Positions 1 through 7,873 of a stretch of 51,741 nt of DNA are shown here, in pieces. The notes beneath the pieces are model-generated. The model made no database searches. It had not been told where the DNA came from and saw only the letters and a program-made list of their open reading frames with translations. Position numbers and translations under genes: made by a program. The stretch covers positions 1 to 51,741 of the forward strand of contig CAJXUS010000031.1 in assembly GCA_913060675.1 (NCBI GenBank), given 5' to 3'. Source of the stretch: an uncultured Rhodospirillales bacterium (lineage in GTDB: Bacteria; Pseudomonadota; Alphaproteobacteria; Kiloniellales; Kiloniellaceae). How positions within the stretch are numbered: the stretch's first letter is position 1; the number at the start of each line of letters is the position of its first letter.

Positions 1-50
1 TACGAGATCAGCCTCGGTCTCGTGGGCTCGGAGATGTGTATAAGAGACAG
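1..50. other. Untrimmed Illumina Nextera adapter
   Basis: Bases 17-50 match the Nextera read-2 transposase adapter and end in the 19-base mosaic end at position 50. Bases 1-8 fit the tail of the P7 primer and bases 9-16 (CAGCCTCG) sit in the i7 index slot. This is library sequence, not genome. Translating through it gives the known artefact peptide MCIRDS in front of the first gene. Genomic sequence begins at about base 51. Confidence 0.97.
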
Positions 51-51
51 T

Positions 52-573
52 TCCAACTCTCTGCTTTTTATCACGCCGTTTATGTTGAAATTGATTGACC
101 GTTATTCGGTGCGTTATGCCATCCGGTTTGGATTTTTTGCCGGTGGAGTTGTCTTTATTGCAGCGACTTTTAGCGCTGACTGGCCGTGGGTCGTGGTGGC
201 TTTCTTGGTATTGGGTACGCTGTTTTTAATCCTGTTGGATATTTGTGCTGGTCTGCCGTTCTTGATGGCGGTGCGACCCTCTGAACGCACAGAAATGTCT
301 GCGGTATATTCTACCTTTCGGGATGTCTCCGGCATCGTAAGCCCTGGTGTTGCCTGGCTGGTCCTATTGGTCGCGCCAGTCTCCACCCTCTTTGCTACGG
401 CAGGGGTTGGGATGTTTGCCGCCTGGGCCGTCGCTGGACGGCTTCATCCTCGCTTGGGGACGCCAAAAGTGCCTGCTGTTCCTACAGTTCCTGTGGTTGT
501 GTCTCCTGATAATTTATCTTCGTCGCATGAAACAGAAGCGACCGAACCAGTCCATTTTTCAACCAACACCTAA
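52..573 (+). CDS. MFS-type transporter, C-terminal fragment
   Basis: Partial gene: the 5' part lies beyond the contig edge. The remaining ~173 residues hold about four to five hydrophobic helices separated by short basic loops (such as DRYSVRYAIR near the start and VRPSERTEMSAVYSTFRD in the middle), then a hydrophilic Ser/Thr/Pro-rich tail. The pattern fits the last third of a major facilitator superfamily permease. The substrate cannot be inferred. Any upstream ATG in this frame lies in the adapter and is not real. The stop at 571-573 is followed by a 106-base gap to the next gene. Confidence 0.6.
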   Translation, partial: SNSLLFITPFMLKLIDRYSVRYAIRFGFFAGGVVFIAATFSADWPWVVVAFLVLGTLFLILLDICAGLPFLMAVRPSERTEMSAVYSTFRDVSGIVSPGVAWLVLLVAPVSTLFATAGVGMFAAWAVAGRLHPRLGTPKVPAVPTVPVVVSPDNLSSSHETEATEPVHFSTNT

Positions 574-679
574 GATAAGGTACATCGCGGTAAGTAGCTG
601 AAACCAAGTCGTGAATATTGAAGATTGCTTCCCAACAGGCTAGTGCCTATCGTAGTTAAAAAATAATTGGGAGGCTCGC

Positions 680-1486
680 TTGAAATCTTATTCACCTTCA
701 AAAGTTGAGGGCGTTTTACGTTTTCTCGAATTTGGTAACGTTGGCACACCGCTGATATTTTTGCACGGCCTAGGGTGTTCGTCTTCGTTCGAATACCCTC
801 ATGTTGTAAGCAGTTCTCCCCTTGCCGGACGCCGTGTGTTGCTGGTTGATTTGCTTGGGTCAGGCTATAGTGATCGACCTGTATCCTTTGGCTATCGTAT
901 TGAAGATCATGCCGAGGTCGTTGCACAATTTGTTGAAGAGTTTGTTGTTGGCCAAGGTTTTGAAAAAGTGGATCTCTTTGGTCATAGCATGGGGGGCGCT
1001 GTTGCCATTAAGGCTGCGATCCTCTTGGGACATCGGGTTGAAAACCTGATATTATCTGAACCCAATCTGGATAGTGGCGGTGGACAGTTTAGCCGGGATA
1101 TTGCAAATGGAACAGAGACCCAATATGTCTCTGAGCAACATCAAGATATTATCAAAAATGCAATTTTATCTGGGAATAATGACTGGGCGGCAACGATGCA
1201 AACCAGCTCGCCTCTGGCAGTGTATCGTGGGGCTGTTTCCCTTGTCGAAGGATCGTCACCTTGTTGGCGAGATCAGCTCTATCAGCACTCGGCAAATAAG
1301 TGCGTGATATTTGGGAAACATTCATTCCCCGATCCAGATTTTGACATCCTTGCTGGTAAGGGTATTTCTACGAGGACCGTTGAGAATGCCGGTCATTCCA
1401 TGGGGTTGGAAAATCCAGTTGGGCTGGCTAAGGCGATCCGTCTTGCTTTGGGTGTGCCTGCTTTGGGTGTGAACGAAACAGAGTAA
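680..1486 (+). CDS. Alpha/beta-fold hydrolase
   Basis: 268-aa cytoplasmic serine hydrolase of the alpha/beta-hydrolase fold. Visible motifs are the oxyanion loop HGLG (residues 29-32), the nucleophile elbow GHSMGG with Ser103, and a C-terminal catalytic His in NAGHS (His239). The acid is probably one of the Asp residues at 217-221. No signal peptide is seen. The start is a TTG preceded by GGGAGG at 669-674; no ATG near it has a comparable ribosome site. A bidirectional terminator follows. The substrate is unknown; esterase, lipase or C-C hydrolase roles are all possible. Confidence 0.85.
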   Translation: MKSYSPSKVEGVLRFLEFGNVGTPLIFLHGLGCSSSFEYPHVVSSSPLAGRRVLLVDLLGSGYSDRPVSFGYRIEDHAEVVAQFVEEFVVGQGFEKVDLFGHSMGGAVAIKAAILLGHRVENLILSEPNLDSGGGQFSRDIANGTETQYVSEQHQDIIKNAILSGNNDWAATMQTSSPLAVYRGAVSLVEGSSPCWRDQLYQHSANKCVIFGKHSFPDPDFDILAGKGISTRTVENAGHSMGLENPVGLAKAIRLALGVPALGVNETE

Positions 1487-1555
1487 TCTTAGATTTCGGT
1501 GGTTTTAAGTTACGACAAGGCTATGGCGCTTTAGAGCTCAAAGCTGAACTATACA

Positions 1556-1619
1556 GAAAAATAGGCCAGCCCAGGATTAAACCCCAAGCTGGCCTGTTCG
1601 CTATAAAAGCCTATTTTTC
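1556..1619. terminator. Bidirectional terminator hairpins
   Basis: An inner 8-bp inverted repeat (1563-1570 with 1588-1595, AGGCCAGC/GCTGGCCT) lies within an outer 11-bp perfect repeat (1556-1566 with 1609-1619) bounded by A5 and T5 runs. The two compete for 1563-1566. The site lies between convergent genes ending at 1486 and 1622, as expected for a shared terminator. Confidence 0.75.
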
Positions 1620-1621
1620 GC

Positions 1622-2437
1622 CTATTTCTCAGGAACAACCTTACGATAGAGATGCCAGGTCGAATGACCGAGCACGGGCATGACCACGCAGAGGCCGACA
1701 AAAAATGGGATAGAGCCGATAAGCAGGGATCCCGCGACGATAATTCCCCAGGCTGCCATGGGGATGGGGTTCGTGGTGACAACCTTTACCGAGGTCTGAA
1801 CCGCCAGTGCCGCACTCACATCCTTATCGAGGAGCATGGGAAAAGACACCACACTGATGGCAAGTACGACTACTGCAAACAAGAAACCAGCACCACAACC
1901 GATAACGATCAATGACCATCCTGCAGATGTTGTCATGATCTCAGTGACGAAAGCGCTAATAGAGGTGGGCTCAACTGCACCAAAGGTCATTTGATATATG
2001 CTGAGCGCCGTCACCAACCAGATCAGGAAGATGACCATCAATAAGATGCCAAGTGCGCTGATAGAGCCGATCGCAGGTGAATGGCAAACATCAAAGGCAT
2101 TTTTCCATGCGACTTCGAGCCCTTTTTCGCGGCGGCGGCTGAGCTCGTACAGGCCGATAGCAGCAAGCGGACCGATTAGGGCAAAGCCTGTAACAAGAGG
2201 GAAAACCAAAGGTAAAATATCATAACCTGCGGCCATTCGGGCTGCGAGCAATCCGACGATGGGATAAATGACAACAAGAAGTAGGATGTGGCTGGGTTTT
2301 TCTTTGAAGTCGCTAAGGCCCTTGGCCAAAACGTCCTTGAGGTCGCTTACGCTAATTTTGTGAACATCTGGAATAGAGTGAACGACGGGGCGATCGACGG
2401 CTGCTTTGTGGCTCCCGTGCGCGGCTGTTTTAGGCAT
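1622..2437 (-). CDS. DUF2189 family membrane protein
   Basis: 271-aa inner-membrane protein. After a ~50-residue hydrophilic N-terminus it shows about six hydrophobic segments, with the family-like stretch around GLSDFKEKPSHILLL, then YPIVGLL and a charged loop LYELSRRREKGLEV. This pattern fits DUF2189 proteins, which resemble a predicted permease or cytochrome-c-oxidase-associated subunit; their function is not established. The start at 2437 is preferred because AGGAGAG lies 8-9 bases upstream. An ATG two codons earlier is too close to that site, and a further upstream extension has no ribosome site. Confidence 0.8.
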   Translation of the reverse strand: MPKTAAHGSHKAAVDRPVVHSIPDVHKISVSDLKDVLAKGLSDFKEKPSHILLLVVIYPIVGLLAARMAAGYDILPLVFPLVTGFALIGPLAAIGLYELSRRREKGLEVAWKNAFDVCHSPAIGSISALGILLMVIFLIWLVTALSIYQMTFGAVEPTSISAFVTEIMTTSAGWSLIVIGCGAGFLFAVVVLAISVVSFPMLLDKDVSAALAVQTSVKVVTTNPIPMAAWGIIVAGSLLIGSIPFFVGLCVVMPVLGHSTWHLYRKVVPEK

Positions 2438-2953
2438 ATTCATCTCTCCTGAACCTGTTGTCCCTGAATTAGGGGGCTCAAGCGAAAACGGCACTTTGGT
2501 GGACCACATAATAAGAAGTGTCAGGGGCGACCTGTTAACCCAGAGTGCAACACCCGTAAAGATGCTGTTCAAAAGGCGGCTAAATGAACCCCCGACAAGG
2601 GACCGCTATCCGCTTATTTCAGACTATTCTACTCGGAATTGATAAAATTGTCACCTTTACTTGGGTTTGTCTTATTTTGTTGGGAGTAAATCAACTTTGA
2701 TGGGGTTCTAAGTTAAATAAAGCTATCTTTGAAAATACTCTACTGGTTTAGGAATAACCGCCCATGAAATTGGTGGCGTGAATAAATTTTTCACAGGCTT
2801 TTCACTTATTGAATGCCGATAAATGTGGCTTAATAATAAAAAAATAATGGATAACAGCGGGACCAAGTTTGGTTCTAGCGCCGAGTTTGTTTTATTCAAA
2901 ATCAACTTTGAAGAGCCAAAATAAGACCTGTTTAGTATAGAGGGGAGACGTTT
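2438..2953. other. Long intergenic region with a direct repeat
   Basis: About 516 bases without a convincing gene, between the divergent DUF2189 gene and the 368-aa gene. The 13-base sequence AAATCAACTTTGA occurs at 2688-2700 and again at 2899-2911. The flanks are also similar (GTTTGT then TTATT upstream of each), suggesting an imperfect repeat of roughly 30 bases. The stretch is AT-rich toward the 2954 gene and probably holds its promoter. Confidence 0.5.
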
Positions 2954-4060
2954 ATGGCTGATCCGACCGATACACCCGTACTGGAAACGGATGCTTTGAA
3001 TGCGTCTGCGGTAACAACTTCGGCTTCATCAACAAGCAGTCAGCTTCCCAATTGGGCACGGTCGATGATCGATGGCCAGTTCAAAAAACTGTTTGGTCGC
3101 CCTTATTCTATTGATAAAGCTATAGAATTACTAACAGCGATTAGCACTTTATCAGAGGTATCCGATGAAGATGTTGTTGAGATAGGGGTGATGTATGCCT
3201 ATTACCTCCAACATCATCAGAAAAGCCTGATGGCCGCCGAACTGTTGTTGTTGTACCTCAACCAAACTGACCCCGTTGCCTTTACACCGACAAGCTTTCA
3301 ATTTGATTCAGGTACCCGCCGGGCGGTTATTCCCCAATCAACGGTGCGATCACTTCCTAGTTTTGATAGTTTGGTGTGCGCGAATGCCACGGTTATTCTG
3401 GAACGGGCCATTCAAAAGCGGTTGGATAATCCCACAGATCTCCACCCAGGTTCGGCAGCAAGCTTTAATAAGCCTGATGGCAGTGTCGAAAACATAACAC
3501 CCGCGATCAGTCCCATGGAGGCAGGGGGGACTGAAACTATCTATTTTGATTTTAATATTCTGTTGCCAGCGAATGAAAAATTCCCAATTAAACAGGCGCT
3601 AGGAACTATTACTGTTGTTGCAAAAGTAAGCGTAACCAGTACCCCTGCAGCCACAAATTCACCGCAAGATCCAAATAATAGCTGGCAAATCTCCATCGAT
3701 AGTTGGGAACACTGGGGCTACGACGAGGGTGATTTTGAGTGGAATGTTTTATCGACAGATCAAGATGATAAAAAGACGCAACCCGTTGGAATATCAATTG
3801 AAGATCTGTTGCCTAGTTGGTTACCAGGTAAGAAAAAGTTATTAGCTGAAGTAAACAAAGTATTCCCTGATCTAAAAGGTTTATTGGATGGTTTTCAGGT
3901 CAAAGACAAATACATGCATCAAATTGAAAACAAAATAATTAACCTGCCTGATGGCTCCAAATTCCACCCTAAGACTTATGAGATTTATATAGAATCCTGG
4001 AGCCTGGATCCGAATTCAGGAAGTTGCCGCGTGAAATCTGAATTCAAGAAATCAACCTAG
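2954..4060 (+). CDS. Unknown protein, 368 aa, first gene of a two-gene module
   Basis: Not recognised. The N-terminus (residues ~12-32) is Ser/Thr/Ala-rich low complexity. A mostly helical part follows to about residue 105 (IDKAIELLTAISTLSE and a Tyr/His-rich YAYYLQHHQKS). The rest looks like beta strands and loops with many aromatics and Asp/Asn (SWEHWGYDEGDFEWN). No signal peptide or transmembrane segment is seen, so it is probably cytoplasmic or exported by a non-Sec route. GGGGAG (2942-2947) sets the ATG start. The next gene begins 50 bases downstream on the same strand, and a hairpin follows only that second gene, so the two are probably co-transcribed. Confidence 0.85.
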   Translation: MADPTDTPVLETDALNASAVTTSASSTSSQLPNWARSMIDGQFKKLFGRPYSIDKAIELLTAISTLSEVSDEDVVEIGVMYAYYLQHHQKSLMAAELLLLYLNQTDPVAFTPTSFQFDSGTRRAVIPQSTVRSLPSFDSLVCANATVILERAIQKRLDNPTDLHPGSAASFNKPDGSVENITPAISPMEAGGTETIYFDFNILLPANEKFPIKQALGTITVVAKVSVTSTPAATNSPQDPNNSWQISIDSWEHWGYDEGDFEWNVLSTDQDDKKTQPVGISIEDLLPSWLPGKKKLLAEVNKVFPDLKGLLDGFQVKDKYMHQIENKIINLPDGSKFHPKTYEIYIESWSLDPNSGSCRVKSEFKKST

Positions 4061-4110
4061 GAAGAGAATTCAATAAACCAAGATTATATCAAAACAGGAG
4101 AGCAGTTCCC

Positions 4111-5811
4111 ATGAGTGACAGCACATCGTGTACCCCAAAAGAGCCACTGATTAAACTCGACGAAGCTGGTTCTGCTTCTATCCTTAATTACAATTTACCG
4201 CAGTCGACAACTTACGATGTGGTCAGTTTTATCAAGCTGGATATCAATCCCAAAAAGTTCAAAGCCAGATTCAGAGTGCTGCCCAAAAAACACTTTTGGG
4301 GACAACTGGATTTGCTTAAAAAAGACGATAATTTTACGGTTAAAAGCATTGAAAGCATTATTACAGGAAAGCAGTATTCTGCCATTCCAGAGCTACAAAA
4401 CCTCAGCATCAATCTCAATGCGACAAAACCACGGACGTTTAGGAAAGCCGTCCCGGGTGTGAACTCTCTTGCCGCACCGATAGCGGCGACAGGTCTGGTC
4501 ATGAAATCGGCTAATATACCAGTATCCACGTCATCTTTGGAATTTTCCACCAGTCACATCGCCAGTCGAATTTACGATGGTTACATGCCAAGTCTCTATA
4601 CCCGCCTGAGTGGTCGGCAAGGCTTGAATTTCATCAAGCGCCCGACACGCGCGAAGCCTGCAATTTACATGGTTATGAAGATGAAAATGGCGTCATACCT
4701 CGGTGATTATGGTGCGGGCCAAACCTTGAAGACCTTTAGTCTGCTGCCGGGTGAGACAACAACCATTTCTGTCAAAAGCTATCATCAAAATGAAGAGACC
4801 AGCAGTGCCTCTGAAAGTGTGCTGGACAGTTATAGTGAGTCTTGTACCGATGAGCTACAAACAACTGTGGAAAATTCGACCCAGCAAACCGAGAGTGCCT
4901 CCGAAACAGATACGGATACTATGTCTGTGGAGGCTGGCACGAGTGGCGGTGTTAATTTGGGAATTGTCAGTTTTGGTGGCAGTGCAGAGGGCGGAGCTTC
5001 ATCGGTTAACACCACAACTGAAGCTGTTGAAAGCCAAGTGAATAGTTTGGAAAGTGCGGTCGACCACCACGTTCAAACAGCCGACACCAACCGTCAGGTC
5101 GAGGTCAATACTGAAACCAGCAGCACTAGTAGCAGTGGTGGAGAAGAGACCATTACCCGTACGCTGGAGAACATCAATCGCAGCAGGGTTTTGAATTTTG
5201 TCTTTCGCCAGTTGTTGCAGGAATATTTTACCATTACTTATTTAAACGAGGTGACCTTTGTTTATGATAACGGGGTACCTGGAGGCCGAAAAACTGCCAA
5301 CTTATCGTCTATTGGCAATTTGCTCAAAGAAGTTTTAAGCGATCCAGCAGAGGCCAAAAAGGAAGAGAACAGAATTTACGAACACCTGTGCAATATTCCT
5401 GATCACACTGGTACTCGAGTGAGTTTCATCGAATTGATAAAGGGTACGAATAAAAACTGCATCAATCCAAGCGCATCTTCTACCAAATATGAATACGTCA
5501 AAAAACGCGGAGATCTGAAACAGGAATATAGAGGGAAGTCCGTAAATGGTATTATCCTGAGTGTGAAAGATCGCATTTTGCGCACTCCCTCGGTCATTGT
5601 AGATGCGCTATTGGGGCAAGGTGAGGCGTTGGATTGCTATAATATCCAGCTGCAAGAAGCCGCCAGCAAGGAAGCCCATCTTGAAAATGATCTCACTGAA
5701 CAAGCCATGGCGATAATTGATGCCATAACCGATCCAGAAGTCAAAGCTGCGCTCTATAAAAAGGTCTTTGGCGATTGCTGTGAAGGCGAGGAGACCAGTA
5801 CGACTGAATAA
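4111..5811 (+). CDS. Unknown Ser/Thr/Glu-rich coiled protein, 566 aa
   Basis: Function not recognised. Residues ~190-225 carry a striking segment: LGDYGAGQTLKTFSLLPGE, then TTTISVKSYHQNEE. About 130 residues follow (~225-355) made almost entirely of Ser, Thr, Glu, Gln and Ala with few hydrophobics (SASESVLDSYSES and similar). A Gly-rich insert (~SGGVNLGIVSFGGSAEGGAS) interrupts this stretch. A helical core follows (RSRVLNFVFRQLLQEYFTITYL). The C-terminus ends in CCEGEE. The layout suggests a long surface-exposed amphipathic or coiled rod between two folded ends. No signal peptide is seen. AGGAGAG precedes the start. Probable operon partner of the 368-aa gene. Confidence 0.85.
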   Translation: MSDSTSCTPKEPLIKLDEAGSASILNYNLPQSTTYDVVSFIKLDINPKKFKARFRVLPKKHFWGQLDLLKKDDNFTVKSIESIITGKQYSAIPELQNLSINLNATKPRTFRKAVPGVNSLAAPIAATGLVMKSANIPVSTSSLEFSTSHIASRIYDGYMPSLYTRLSGRQGLNFIKRPTRAKPAIYMVMKMKMASYLGDYGAGQTLKTFSLLPGETTTISVKSYHQNEETSSASESVLDSYSESCTDELQTTVENSTQQTESASETDTDTMSVEAGTSGGVNLGIVSFGGSAEGGASSVNTTTEAVESQVNSLESAVDHHVQTADTNRQVEVNTETSSTSSSGGEETITRTLENINRSRVLNFVFRQLLQEYFTITYLNEVTFVYDNGVPGGRKTANLSSIGNLLKEVLSDPAEAKKEENRIYEHLCNIPDHTGTRVSFIELIKGTNKNCINPSASSTKYEYVKKRGDLKQEYRGKSVNGIILSVKDRILRTPSVIVDALLGQGEALDCYNIQLQEAASKEAHLENDLTEQAMAIIDAITDPEVKAALYKKVFGDCCEGEETSTTE

Positions 5812-5817
5812 GGGAGT

Positions 5818-5842
5818 AATTATAGCTGAAACGGCTATAATT
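5818..5842 (+). terminator. Terminator hairpin after the unknown pair
   Basis: Perfect 9-bp stem AATTATAGC (5818-5826) with GCTATAATT (5834-5842) and a 7-base loop, starting six bases after the stop codon of the 566-aa gene. The AT-rich stem without a long T run makes it a modest terminator. Confidence 0.55.
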
Positions 5843-5970
5843 TATTATCGAACAAATAAGGAAGTTCTGGCTTATAAGCTTGGGCTTCCTTTCCTTTTTC
5901 TCTTACGATATGGCAGTCGCGTTTTGATTGCCAACTTTACTGTTACTCTGATGCTATCTTGAACACGTAA

Positions 5971-6339
5971 TTATAAAGTAGCCCACTGTAACGCTGTATC
6001 CATATCTTTAAATATCTCGGTTTCCCATTTCCATTTTTTTACAAATTTTGCATAAATTTTCGCCAGATGGATAATCTCTTGATTTGTGGTAATAATTGCA
6101 ACCTTTCGGCGTCTTGAGCTTATCGATGCGGCGTTATCCATATGTGCCATTTCCATAGCAAAACCTTCACTAATATCTACGGAGGTGGCCTGGCTTAAAT
6201 CGACAATTTCATATTCAGACTTATCCCAATTTTGCTGGCCCCACATCTCATGTCCAGCTGCTAAGAAATCGTCCCGAGTTACAACATCGTAAAGCAAGAC
6301 AATGACACCAGTTTCTTGAAAATTGATGACATATGGCAT
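5971..6339 (-). CDS. SpoIIAA/STAS-like small protein
   Basis: 122-aa soluble protein. Alternating strands and helices (VINFQETGVIVLLYDVV, YEIVDLSQATSVDIS, RRKVAIITTNQEI, WETEIFKDMDTALQWA) resemble the STAS/SpoIIAA-like fold of uncharacterised proteobacterial proteins. These are thought to bind small ligands or lipids or to act in protein switching. No catalytic motif is seen. There is no strong ribosome site, so the start is the best ATG rather than a proven one. It stands alone on the minus strand. Confidence 0.6.
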   Translation of the reverse strand: MPYVINFQETGVIVLLYDVVTRDDFLAAGHEMWGQQNWDKSEYEIVDLSQATSVDISEGFAMEMAHMDNAASISSRRRKVAIITTNQEIIHLAKIYAKFVKKWKWETEIFKDMDTALQWATL

Positions 6340-6526
6340 TGTATTACCCGTATGAAAGTGCCTGTAATTATCAGAGATTTCATACTGCAGACTAGAAGTG
6401 AATATTTATTGAAAATTGGTGTATTGCCTCTTTTTGTCGGTTCAGATTTCATTCAATTGGCGCAAAGGACAGCAGCCTGATTTTGACAACTGTCCTTGCT
6501 TGAGAGATGCAATGTTTCCCTTAAAG

Positions 6527-6811
6527 TTACCACCGACGCCTAAGTTCAAAATACAGAGGATCATTCCAAGCGCGGTGTTTAACTAAGGGGTCAATTTTTC
6601 CTCTGGGCTGATTGATATCCTTTAACAAATGATCGTTCAGATATGTCAGTTCAACTTGAGCCCTGTGATTTTTATAACGCGCCCATAATCTATGAAATGA
6701 ATGAGATAAAAGGCGTAGAGCTCTATTCGTTTGGGGAGCGGAAAGATTACACCCGGATATATTATACTTGGTCTCATATAATATTTGATGTGGTTTGCAG
6801 GATGCGACCAT
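6527..6811 (-). CDS. DUF1127 domain protein
   Basis: 94-aa protein. The C-terminal half (RLWARYKNHRAQVELTYLND, then HLLKDINQPRGKI) matches the DUF1127 pattern of an aromatic-rich helix followed by a (L)LKDI(G) turn. DUF1127 proteins are small, Arg-rich and common in alphaproteobacteria. Some have been linked to RNA maturation and phosphate or carbon metabolism. The start at 6811 is chosen because AGAGGA precedes it at good spacing. A longer reading from 6934 lacks a site and would overlap the divergent promoter. It is divergent from the LysR gene at 6943, a recurring arrangement that suggests control by it. Confidence 0.75.
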   Translation of the reverse strand: MVASCKPHQILYETKYNISGCNLSAPQTNRALRLLSHSFHRLWARYKNHRAQVELTYLNDHLLKDINQPRGKIDPLVKHRAWNDPLYFELRRRW

Positions 6812-6942
6812 GAGATCCTCTCTTTCTATTTCTGGCTCTATAATAAGTTGTATATCTTGCTTACCTCTAATATTTAGAACTTTATTAAAATGTACAAACG
6901 CCTTTGCTTGACATGTAGTGTTAGAAAAAGTCACATATAACC

Positions 6943-7821
6943 ATGCCGCGTTATTTACCTCCCTTAAATGCAGTTCGTGCTTTTGAAGCTGCAGGTCGCC
7001 ATGAAAGCTTTAGTGGTGCCGCAAAAGAATTGAATGTGACCCATGCCGCAATTAGTCGGCATGTGCGCGGGCTCGAGAAACAGCTGGGGGCGCAACTTTT
7101 CAAAAAGGTTGCTCGCGGAGTTGAGTTAACTGAGAACGGTAAAATTTATCTTGCAAAGATAACGCCTGCAATTGATCTGGTCTCTGAAGCTTCAGAAGCT
7201 CTTCGATGCCAACAAACCGGAACTTTATTGATAAGTTGTGAGCCAACCTTTGCGATGAAATGGCTCATGCCACGACTTGGAGAGTTTCAAGAAAAATTCC
7301 CAGAGGTTGATGTGTCGCTGGTTGCTTCGTCAGAGCTTGCAGACCTCAAAAACCATGAGTGTGATCTTGCGATACGATATTATAATCAGGTTCCTGTCGG
7401 AATAAACTGTGATTTAATATCAACTTCCCCTGTGTTTCCTTATGGTGTTCCAGCCTTTTCGGAGGCCGAATTGCCTGGGGATCTTTTGCAATACAAGTTG
7501 TTGCATGAAGATAAAGGTCAGTCTTGGACCAGTTGGTTTACCAAAGCTGGACACGCAAATTTCCAAACACCTCAAAAACCCAACCCCCTTTCATCTTTGC
7601 TCGCAATAGAGGGGGCGCTGGCAGGGCAGGGGGTCGTGCTTGCATCTGCAGAACTTGTGGCGAAAGATGTCGAAAATGGGCGTTTAAAACGCTTGTCTAA
7701 TGTCAGTCTCGATTATGGAAGATATTATCTTGTCTTTCTAAGCGAAATTGTTCGAAAAAAGCATGTTGCAGCCTTTCGTCAGTGGATCATCAGTTCCACA
7801 ACAGAGTTTCGTGAGAGTTGA
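6943..7821 (+). CDS. LysR-family regulator, GcvA-like
   Basis: 292-aa LysR-type transcription factor. The N-terminal winged helix-turn-helix begins LPPLNAVRAFEAAGRHESFS and continues AAKELNVTHAAISRHVRGLEK, the signature of the GcvA/AmpR-like subgroup. The periplasmic-binding-protein-like effector domain covers about residues 90-290. It is divergent from the DUF1127 gene across 131 bases, which probably holds its operator. The effector is unknown. No strong Shine-Dalgarno is visible before the ATG. Confidence 0.9.
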   Translation: MPRYLPPLNAVRAFEAAGRHESFSGAAKELNVTHAAISRHVRGLEKQLGAQLFKKVARGVELTENGKIYLAKITPAIDLVSEASEALRCQQTGTLLISCEPTFAMKWLMPRLGEFQEKFPEVDVSLVASSELADLKNHECDLAIRYYNQVPVGINCDLISTSPVFPYGVPAFSEAELPGDLLQYKLLHEDKGQSWTSWFTKAGHANFQTPQKPNPLSSLLAIEGALAGQGVVLASAELVAKDVENGRLKRLSNVSLDYGRYYLVFLSEIVRKKHVAAFRQWIISSTTEFRES

Positions 7822-7873
7822 TGTAAATCGTCGTGTACAATTATCATGCTCAATTAGTCGGATTTTAACTTCG

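Noticed and set aside
22..51. ATG start at 22 for the first gene
   Set aside because: It lies in the Nextera adapter; the N-terminal peptide is an artefact.
2438..2572. N-terminal extension of the DUF2189 protein
   Set aside because: No ribosome site at 2572; AGGAGAG points to the start at 2437.
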